A stretch of DNA of 5,291 bases from Patescibacteria group bacterium. Lineage in GTDB: Bacteria; Patescibacteriota; Minisyncoccia; Phycocordibacterales; UBA12079. This document shows, in pieces, positions 1 to 4,316 of the stretch. The DNA lies in the NCBI GenBank assembly GCA_018894995.1, contig JAHIOZ010000095.1:1-5291 (forward strand). Reading direction: 5' to 3'. The translations under genes were made by a program, and so were the position numbers. Numbering within the stretch: the first letter of the stretch is position 1; each line of letters opens with the position of its first letter. The notes beneath the pieces are model-generated. The model was not told the origin of the DNA. It was given only the letters and a program-made list of their open reading frames with translations, and made no database searches.

Positions 1-18
1 TAAACGACATAGAGCGAG

Positions 19-52
19 AACAATCTTAAAAATTTAAATTTTTAAGATTGTT
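19..52. repeat. Perfect 34-bp palindrome without a spacer
   Basis: Bases 19-35 are the exact reverse complement of bases 36-52, with outer arms AACAATCTT/AAGATTGTT and an AT-only centre. As RNA it would fold into a long hairpin with a small AU loop. No T-tract follows on the plus strand (the next bases are GAGCCGAG), so it is not a classic intrinsic terminator in that direction. It may be the 3' end of an upstream unit outside the window, or an interspersed palindrome. The symmetry is certain; its function is not known. Confidence 0.85.
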
Positions 53-111
53 GAGCCGAGGAGTTTATGCAAGACGAAGTGCTTTTATTTTTGCATTTTA
101 AATTTTTATTT

Positions 112-193
112 GCCGGAGTGGCGGAATTGGTATACGCGCACGACTCAAAATCGTGTCTCGCAAGGGATGTGGGTTCAAGTCCCACCTCCGGCA
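112..193 (+). tRNA. tRNA-Leu, anticodon CAA
   Basis: The acceptor stem pairs 112-118 (GCCGGAG) with 186-192 (CTCCGGC), with discriminator A at 193. The D-arm carries GG at 129-130. The anticodon stem CACGA/TCGTG (139-143/151-155) encloses the loop CTCAAAA, giving anticodon CAA at 146-148, which reads UUG leucine codons. A long variable arm (156-167) closed by a GCAA tetraloop makes this a class II tRNA, as expected for leucine. The T-arm GTGGG/CCCAC (169-173/181-185) has the loop TTCAAGT. The 3' CCA is not encoded (ACA follows), so it must be added after transcription. It is the only RNA gene I can support strongly here. Confidence 0.97.
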
Positions 194-200
194 CATTTTA

Positions 201-237
201 AACAATTCAAATTTTTCAAGAATTTGAGTTGTTTTTT
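201..237 (+). terminator. Intrinsic terminator after tRNA-Leu
   Basis: AACAATTCAAATT (201-213) pairs with AATTTGAGTTGTT (221-233) through 13 positions with one G-T wobble, around a 7-nt loop. The 3' arm runs into a T-rich stretch (232-240). The stem is AT-rich and so rather weak, but its position eight bases after the tRNA and the T-tract fit a rho-independent terminator that separates the tRNA from parB. Confidence 0.65.
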
Positions 238-265
238 CTTCTATTTTTTCTCCACCAAAAAAAAT

Positions 266-294
266 TTATCACTTGTCGTTTTTTATGTTAGAAT
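266..294 (+). promoter_or_regulatory. Sigma70-like promoter for parB
   Basis: TTATCA (266-271; four of six matches to TTGACA) lies 17 bp before TAGAAT (289-294; five of six matches to TATAAT). The -10 box is preceded by TGT (286-288), which makes an extended -10. Transcription would begin near 301 and leave a leader of about 147 nt before the parB ATG. The call rests on consensus matching in AT-rich DNA only. Confidence 0.45.
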
Positions 295-327
295 GTGTTG
301 GTACATTTAATATTTTAAATAATTAAT

Positions 328-447
328 TGGGGTAACCCCAGTGAAATAAATTTTGTTTTTGAAAAAACAAAATTCTCATTTTACTTCGTAAAATGAATTT
401 CACGGGGTGGCGATTTTTATAGTCGCTTCGCTCCTTAAAAATCAGCC
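328..447 (+). promoter_or_regulatory. Highly structured leader in front of parB
   Basis: Almost every base can pair. A small hairpin TGGGG-TAA-CCCCA spans 328-340. Alternatively, ACCCC plus GTGAAAT (335-339, 341-347, A340 bulged) pairs with ATTTCAC-GGGGT (397-408). That helix encloses two arms, 349-360/363-374 and 377-384/388-395, to make a three-way junction. A last stem, 409-419 with 436-447 (A444 bulged), ends at the base before the ATG at 448. The CCCC run can pair with either the upstream or the downstream GGGG, so two exclusive folds exist. No Shine-Dalgarno sequence is visible. The pairing is read directly from the sequence; a regulatory role is inferred. It resembles no riboswitch class that I recognise. 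Confidence 0.5.
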
Positions 448-1851
448 ATGTCTAGTTTTCAAAACGATTCAATCTTCTGGGTGGAAGTGGAAAAAATAAA
501 ACCTAATCCTTATCAGCCTCGAAAAGAATTTGATCAGGAAAAGTTGAAATATCTTTCAGAATCCATTCGTCAGTATGGTGTTTTGCAACCGCTTGTTGTT
601 ACCCGACATGAGGTTCAAAAAGATGACGGAGGGCTAAAAACGGAGTATGAGCTCATCGCCGGAGAAAGAAGGTTAAGAGCGTCAAAAATGGCCGGATTAC
701 AGCAAGTCCCTGTGATTATCAGGACTGAAGAAGATGATGCCGGAGCAAAATTAGAGCTGGCAATCATTGAAAATCTTCAAAGGGAAGACTTAAATCCTAT
801 GGATAGGGCTTTTGCTTTCCACCAGTTGGCGGAAGAATTCGGCTTTAAACATAATGAGATTGCTAAAAAGGTTGGTAAGAGTAGAGAATACGTTTCTAAC
901 ACTATAAGGTTGTTGCTATTGCCTGAGGAGATGAGAAACGCTGTTTCTTCCGGGAGAATTACAGAAGGGCATTCTCGCCCAATTTTGATGCTTAAAGATA
1001 GGCCAGAGGAACAACTAACTTTGTTTAAGGAAATTCTTTTGAAGAGACTTACTGTTCGCGATGCTGAATCAATTGCTCGAAAGGTGGCGGTAGAAAGGGT
1101 TAGAAGGAAAGATTATAATTTTGATCCTGAGATTGCCGAATTGGAAGAACAATTTGCGGAATCATTGGGAACAAGAGTTCAGATTGAAAAAAAACAAGTG
1201 GGGGGAAAACTTACAATAGATTTTTTTTCAAATGATGATTTAAAGAAAATTTTAGATTTGGTTCATTCTAATGGTGGAAAAAAATCTTCAAGTGAAATGT
1301 TGGATAATTTTATTAAATCAAATGGAATTCTTGAAAAAATCGGTTTGAGTTCCAAAACAAAAAATACAGACGAAAAACTTGAATTAAAAAATTTAAACAG
1401 TTTTGCTTCTGAACCGATAAATACGAGTATAAATATGAATGAGGATGTTGTCAGAGCAACAGAAGATGTTGAGGAAGAAAATGAAGATTTGAATAATGAA
1501 GTTGCTGAAGATATTATGGAAAGAAATTCTGCAGAAAAGATTGAGGAAATAAATGGTGATACTTTTGAAAAAGAAATTTCAACGGAGGAAACCGAAGGAA
1601 ACAAAAGTGGCTTAACCCACGGAGATTCAACGGAAGAAAAACCCCGTGCTTTTGTTGGTTTTGAAGAAAATAATTCAAATGAACCTGAGAAAAATAAAAT
1701 TTCAAGTGAGCTTGAAAACAATAATAATTATCAAGAAAAATTACCTGAAAATAAACAAAACCAAAACTTAAACAACCAAAACCAAAATCAAAACAAAGAA
1801 GAAAAATCGGATGATGACAGTTTATACTCACTGAAAGATTTTTCAATTTAG
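448..1851 (+). CDS. parB: ParB/Spo0J-family chromosome-partition protein with long acidic tail
   Basis: ParB proteins load at parS sites near the origin, bind and hydrolyse CTP, and spread as DNA clamps that ParA moves during chromosome segregation. The N-terminal domain begins WVEVEKIKPNPYQPR (residues 11-25). It carries the ParB box AGERRLRA (71-78) and the ENLQREDLNP motif (108-117). A helix-turn-helix follows (about 134-156), then the GRITEGHSRP segment (169-178). Residues 226-272 match the usual C-terminal dimerisation domain (FDPEIAELEEQFAESLGTRV, then a GGKLTIDFF strand). Most ParB proteins end about here, near 280-300 residues. This one continues for about 190 more residues that are acidic and Asn/Gln-rich, ending SLYSLKDFSI. 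The ATG at 448 puts the conserved domain close to the start, but no Shine-Dalgarno precedes it. No parA or canonical parS is in the window. The family call is firm. Confidence 0.95.
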   Translation: MSSFQNDSIFWVEVEKIKPNPYQPRKEFDQEKLKYLSESIRQYGVLQPLVVTRHEVQKDDGGLKTEYELIAGERRLRASKMAGLQQVPVIIRTEEDDAGAKLELAIIENLQREDLNPMDRAFAFHQLAEEFGFKHNEIAKKVGKSREYVSNTIRLLLLPEEMRNAVSSGRITEGHSRPILMLKDRPEEQLTLFKEILLKRLTVRDAESIARKVAVERVRRKDYNFDPEIAELEEQFAESLGTRVQIEKKQVGGKLTIDFFSNDDLKKILDLVHSNGGKKSSSEMLDNFIKSNGILEKIGLSSKTKNTDEKLELKNLNSFASEPINTSINMNEDVVRATEDVEEENEDLNNEVAEDIMERNSAEKIEEINGDTFEKEISTEETEGNKSGLTHGDSTEEKPRAFVGFEENNSNEPEKNKISSELENNNNYQEKLPENKQNQNLNNQNQNQNKEEKSDDDSLYSLKDFSI

Positions 1852-1883
1852 TTTTTTGTAAAATGTTCTAGGATGAGGAAATT

Positions 1884-1963
1884 AAATCAATAAATCAATA
1901 AATCAATAAATCAATAAATCAATAAATTAATAAATTAATAAATTGTGAAATTGTGAAATTGTG
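1884..1963. repeat. Ten tandem 8-bp units, three graded variants
   Basis: The stretch reads in exact 8-bp register as five AAATCAAT units (1884-1923), two AAATTAAT (1924-1939) and three AAATTGTG (1940-1963). The last unit runs into the hairpin that starts at 1966. Each variant forms its own block, as expected when slippage amplifies point variants in turn. It lies between parB and the Cas2-like gene, outside any coding frame. It could alter promoter spacing or binding sites if its copy number varies, but no role can be shown from the sequence. Confidence 0.95.
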
Positions 1964-1965
1964 AA

Positions 1966-2007
1966 AACGGCGTCTAAACGTGACGGTCGTCACGTTTAGA
2001 CGCCGTT
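1966..2007. repeat. Hairpin copy 1, perfect 19-bp stem
   Basis: The arms 1966-1984 and 1989-2007 are exact reverse complements (AACGGCGTCTAAACGTGAC and its complement) around the loop GGTC. The 38-bp core 1968-2005 recurs at 2634-2671 with only two differences. No T-tract follows on the plus strand (GTGTTATAAAAA), so this copy is a poor terminator for parB in its present form. It ends 15 bp before the start codon of the Cas2-like gene, directly upstream of that gene's likely -10 box. It could be an operator, an insulator or a mobile palindrome. Confidence 0.9.
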
Positions 2008-2008
2008 G

Positions 2009-2017
2009 TGTTATAAA
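2009..2017 (+). promoter_or_regulatory. Extended -10 box just before the Cas2-like gene
   Basis: TGTTATAAA is an extended -10 element (TGn then TATAAA, five of six matches to TATAAT). Transcription would start about seven bases after 2017, at or within two bases of the ATG at 2023, giving a leaderless mRNA. No recognisable -35 box is present at the right distance, because that region is the 3' arm of the hairpin. AT-richness makes chance matches likely. Confidence 0.35.
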
Positions 2018-2022
2018 AAATA

Positions 2023-2607
2023 ATGAATAATAAAAACGATAAAAAAGAAATAATTAAAAAAATTTCTGTAAAAAAAGTAGTTTTGGCGACTGTTGCGACT
2101 GTTGGGTTGATAGGTGTTGCCGTTTTAGCTCCGAATGCCTTGCAGGTTTACAGACAATTTTATGGGAAAAAGAAATATAAAAAGTCTGATGAAGAAAGAA
2201 ATATCAATAAAGCAATTAACAGTTTATCAAATAGAAATCTTATTGAGTTTGAAAAAAAAGGAGATTTAACTTTTGTTAAGCTTACTGATAAAGGAGAAAA
2301 AGAGCTTTTAAAATATGAATTAGGAGATCTAAAAATTAAAAAACCAAAAAAATGGGATAAAAAATGGAGGGTGATTATTTTTGATATCAAAGAAAAAAGA
2401 AGAGGAACAAGAGGTCTTCTCAGAAAGGCATTAAACAGGTTGGGGTTTGTAAAATTACAAAATAGTGTTTGGGTTTTCCCTTATGATTGCGAAGAATTGA
2501 TTATAATGTTGAAATCTAATTTATTTATAGGTAAAGATGTTTTGTATTTAACGGTCGAAAAGATTGAGAACGATAAATGGTTGAAAGAAGTTTTTGGTCT
2601 TAACTAA
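2023..2607 (+). CDS. Membrane-anchored PaaX/Cas2-like protein
   Basis: The 194-residue product is modular. A basic start is followed by one hydrophobic segment (residues about 19-37, ending APNALQ) that looks like a membrane anchor. Residues about 50-105 are lysine-rich and look like a winged helix (NINKAINSLSNRNLI, then a hairpin and VKLTDKGEKELL). Residues 108-194 resemble the Cas2-like ferredoxin-fold domain of PaaX regulators. WRVIIFDIKE places Asp121 where Cas2 carries its metal-binding Asp, and GFVKLQNSVWVFP (141-153) matches the Cas2/PaaX G-x-x-x-x-Q-x-S-V strand. I recall similar stand-alone proteins in Parcubacteria, often annotated as Cas2 or PaaX. No CRISPR array or cas1 is present, so an adaptation role is unlikely. 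No Shine-Dalgarno is seen, and the start sits five bases after a possible -10 box. The gene is flanked by two copies of one hairpin and converges on the MFS gene. The molecular function is unknown. Confidence 0.8.
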   Translation: MNNKNDKKEIIKKISVKKVVLATVATVGLIGVAVLAPNALQVYRQFYGKKKYKKSDEERNINKAINSLSNRNLIEFEKKGDLTFVKLTDKGEKELLKYELGDLKIKKPKKWDKKWRVIIFDIKEKRRGTRGLLRKALNRLGFVKLQNSVWVFPYDCEELIIMLKSNLFIGKDVLYLTVEKIENDKWLKEVFGLN

Positions 2608-2623
2608 TTTGTTGCATATTTAT

Positions 2624-2683
2624 AAAAAATAATCGGCGTCTAAACTGGACGGTCGTCACGTTTAGACGCCGATTATTTTTTTT
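2624..2683. terminator. Hairpin copy 2, bidirectional terminator
   Basis: The arms 2624-2650 and 2655-2681 pair over 27 positions around the loop GGTC, with two adjacent mismatches (T2646/C2659 and G2647/A2658). A run of eight T (2676-2683) follows the GC-rich part on the plus strand. The run of six A on the left gives a T-tract on the minus strand. It sits between convergent genes and can therefore stop both the Cas2-like transcript and the MFS transcript. The core 2634-2671 matches the hairpin at 1968-2005 in 36 of 38 bases. Confidence 0.88.
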
Positions 2684-2724
2684 GTGCGGAGTGTGTTTGT
2701 TTTGTTTTTTTAAGTTAGGAAATT

Positions 2725-3879
2725 TTATCTGGTATCTTTTATTCTTAGCCCGTGGGTAAGTCCAAAAAAGAGCAAAATTCCTCCTAGGATAACAAAAAGG
2801 TAATTAAAATCAACGAAGAAAAGCAACAAGCTTGCCGTAAGAGGACCAAAAATATAAGCAATTGGCCGAGTCATTCTAAAAAAACTTAAAATGTTTGTGT
2901 CATCAGAGTTTATTTTCTTGAAGAAATAACTTTCAATTGATATTTCTATCATGCTTGCTCCAACTCTTGTTCCAAAAAGTAATAAAGCCCAAATTACAAA
3001 GTTAGTTGAGGTTATAAAAGAAAGCGAGGCGGTTATTATTGCTGTTATAATAAATCCTATATTTAAAATTTCTTTTTCCCCAAATTTTTTATCAGCCATA
3101 TTTCCTAAAGGAAATTCCAAAAGAACAAAAGGCAACAGCATTATTGTAAAAATAATACCAAGAGTTGCCCACGAGAATCCAATATATTCGTGAAGATAAA
3201 TAGGAGTATAAATAACCATCCAAGAATAAAAAAATCTGAGCAAAAAATTTGATACTAGAATTTCTCGAACATTTTTTCTTCTTTTTAATATTTTTAATGT
3301 CTCCCAAAAATCAGATTTTTCGTAGTCAGGATCTTTGAATTTTTTTAGATTTTTTTCAAGTAAAAAGATAACAGGAATTATTAGCAGTGCCGAGACAAAA
3401 AATATTTTCCAATAATCTCCGTTGGTTAAGAGAAAACTGACGAATAGAGGAGAAATAACCCACGCAGTGTTACCGGAGGTTAAGTATAATCCTCTGATTT
3501 TACCCGTTATTTCATTAAGCGAAATATGTTCTAAAAATACATCAAAATTAAAATAAAGCAGGTTGATAGAAGCTAAACTTAAAACAAACATTATTGCTAT
3601 GGATATTACAGAAGGGGAAAATGCAATTACAAGTAATGCCACAAAATGAAGCGATAAGAGAAAAAGTGTTGTTTTGTAGTTTCCTATTTTTCTCAGAATC
3701 CCAGGCATCAAAAGAAGTAAAATAAGAGTTAGAAGGGAAGCAACGGTGTAAAATATCCCCACTACTTTTTCCGGTGCAAATTGATTAAGAAAACTCGAAC
3801 TGACATATGCCGGGATTGCCGTGTTAAGCGCAAAAAAGAAACCAATCAGATAAATTAAATTTGCTTTATTTTTATTCAT
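2725..3879 (-). CDS. MFS-type membrane transporter, substrate unknown
   Basis: The 384-residue product is strongly hydrophobic, with segments consistent with about twelve transmembrane helices. These start at LIYLIGFFFALNTAI and end at LFVILGGILLFFGL. Between the two halves is a charged loop (residues about 176-205), as in major facilitator permeases. The segment PLGNMADKKFGEKE (257-270) fits the MFS loop motif G-x-x-x-D-K/R-x-G. The frame stays open back to an ATG at 4035, but I choose the ATG at 3879. The 52 extra codons look like non-coding AT-rich DNA, a good promoter lies inside them, and the first helix begins just after 3879. Nothing indicates the substrate. The gene is transcribed alone, convergent with the Cas2-like gene and separated from RNase J by a terminator. 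Confidence 0.82.
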   Translation of the reverse strand: MNKNKANLIYLIGFFFALNTAIPAYVSSSFLNQFAPEKVVGIFYTVASLLTLILLLLMPGILRKIGNYKTTLFLLSLHFVALLVIAFSPSVISIAIMFVLSLASINLLYFNFDVFLEHISLNEITGKIRGLYLTSGNTAWVISPLFVSFLLTNGDYWKIFFVSALLIIPVIFLLEKNLKKFKDPDYEKSDFWETLKILKRRKNVREILVSNFLLRFFYSWMVIYTPIYLHEYIGFSWATLGIIFTIMLLPFVLLEFPLGNMADKKFGEKEILNIGFIITAIITASLSFITSTNFVIWALLLFGTRVGASMIEISIESYFFKKINSDDTNILSFFRMTRPIAYIFGPLTASLLLFFVDFNYLFVILGGILLFFGLTHGLRIKDTR

Positions 3880-3886
3880 ACAGATA

Positions 3887-3914
3887 AGTATAGAGTAAAA
3901 ATAGATTTTTTCAA
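3887..3914 (-). promoter_or_regulatory. Promoter of the MFS gene, set for a leaderless start
   Basis: Read on the minus strand, TTGAAA (3914-3909; five of six matches to TTGACA) is followed after 16 bp by TATACT (3892-3887; five of six matches to TATAAT). Seven bases separate the -10 box from the ATG at 3879, so transcription should begin at the A of the ATG or one base before it. This supports the 3879 start over the upstream ATG at 4035. Confidence 0.6.
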
Positions 3915-4045
3915 AATCAGTTTTTTGCGGAAGGTCGCGGACTAGATTTAAACCTTTTCTGTTATCGTTTAAAAAATAAAATGTGAATAATTTTATATTC
4001 TGTAATATATATTTTATAAAAATGATTTGGCTCAATTCATATTTG

Positions 4046-4155
4046 TATAATAACAGGAAAGGTGTGTGGGGTAGACATGGAATTACATGGAAACGACGAT
4101 GGATGAATTTTGTTTAAAATTTGGTTTTTATTTACGATCGTAAATAAAAACCAAA
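4046..4155 (+). ncRNA. Possible small plus-strand transcript (speculative)
   Basis: A perfect TATAAT lies at 4046-4051, preceded by TTTG but without a clear -35 box. A start near 4058 would read a GC-richer, purine-rich stretch (GAAAGGTGTGTGGGG) in which ACATGGAA occurs twice, 10 bp apart (4075 and 4085). It would then reach the palindrome at 4120-4155, which could fold as its 3' end. The stretch contains the 18-codon frame METTMDEFCLKFGFYLRS (4087-4143), whose stop lies at the palindrome centre, and a 9-codon frame from 4077. Either could be chance. An RNA, a small peptide or plain intergenic DNA are all possible. Confidence 0.2.
4120..4155. repeat. Perfect 36-bp palindrome centred on CGATCG
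   Basis: Bases 4120-4137 are the exact reverse complement of 4138-4155. There is no spacer, and the centre is TTTACGATCGTAAA. As RNA it would form a stem with a four-base GAUC loop. It could be a second, backup terminator for RNase J on the minus strand or the 3' end of a small plus-strand RNA. It is built like the loopless palindrome at 19-52 but differs in sequence. Confidence 0.85.
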
Positions 4156-4189
4156 ATGTTAATTTTAAAAATGAAAAGAAAAAAATAAT

Positions 4190-4230
4190 TTAAAAACCGC
4201 CGAGAAGCGAAGCTTCTCGGCGGTTTTTAA
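4190..4230. terminator. Strong terminator after RNase J
   Basis: The arms 4190-4208 and 4212-4230 pair perfectly over 19 bp around the loop GAA, with the GC-rich core CCGCCGAGAAGC. On the minus strand the stem is followed by GGTTTTTAAATTATTTTTTT, a long T-rich tract, so it should end the RNase J transcript about 85 bases after its stop. The plus strand has only a short T5 run, so termination there would be weaker. Confidence 0.88.
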
Positions 4231-4295
4231 TCGTAAGTTGCGAGTTGTGTGATATTAACTTTTTTTATTGCTCGTCCGTCTTACTACTTATTACC

Positions 4296-4316
4296 AGAAA
4301 AATCTTTGATTTTTCT
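4296..4316. repeat. Short palindrome overlapping the RNase J stop codon
   Basis: AGAAAAATC (4296-4304) pairs with GATTTTTCT (4308-4316) around TTT. On the minus strand the hairpin begins within the TAG stop codon (4317-4315). No T-tract follows, so it is not a terminator by itself. It might protect the 3' end of the message or be one of the many AT palindromes in this genome. Confidence 0.5.

Larger units (their letters stand above)
3880..4314. other. 435-bp intergenic region between the MFS gene and RNase J
   Basis: No convincing protein gene lies here. The left part (3887-3914) holds the MFS promoter. The middle has a plus-strand TATAAT (4046-4051), a purine-rich stretch with two short open frames (ATG at 4077, 9 codons; ATG at 4087, 18 codons), and a 36-bp palindrome. 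The right part has the RNase J terminator, then 4231-4285 with nothing recognisable, and a short palindrome overlapping the RNase J stop. The frame continuous with the MFS gene is open across 3880-4035 on the minus strand, but I read that as chance. Confidence 0.6.

Noticed and set aside
67..201. 44-codon frame starting MQDEVLLF, preceded by GAGGAG three bases before the ATG
   Set aside because: The frame runs through the whole tRNA-Leu gene. Its end (VGSSPTSGTF) is the typical false peptide produced by tRNA sequence, and the Shine-Dalgarno spacing is too short.
110..310. 66-codon plus-strand frame across the tRNA and terminator
   Set aside because: It overlaps the tRNA and its terminator, and most of its length is poly-T derived Phe/Leu.
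341..403. parS site in the parB leader
   Set aside because: GTGAAA and TTTCAC are about 50 bp apart and serve as arms of a stem. The joined 16-bp parS palindrome is absent.
1263..1846. Two long minus-strand frames opposite the parB 3' half
   Set aside because: They are Ser/Phe-rich mirror products of the Glu/Asn/Lys-rich coding strand. ParB motifs fix the true strand, and the two frames overlap each other.
1832..1857. Terminator at the end of parB (TGAAA-GATT-TTTCA followed by T residues)
   Set aside because: The stem is only five AT-rich pairs and lies inside the coding end, so it is too weak to call.
2160..2390. Minus-strand frame opposite the Cas2-like gene
   Set aside because: It is a shadow of lysine-rich coding DNA with no recognisable motif.
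1884..2683. CRISPR array suggested by repeats next to a Cas2-like gene
   Set aside because: The 8-bp units have no spacers, and the hairpin occurs only twice with a gene between the copies. No cas1 or other cas gene is present.
2951..3307. A plus-strand frame and an overlapping minus-strand frame inside the MFS gene
   Set aside because: Both lie within the well-supported transporter frame and show no domain of their own.
3880..4035. 52-residue N-terminal extension of the MFS protein from the ATG at 4035
   Set aside because: It contains a good -35/-10 pair directly before the ATG at 3879, has AT-rich non-coding character, and lacks a ribosome-binding site. The first transmembrane helix fits the shorter form.
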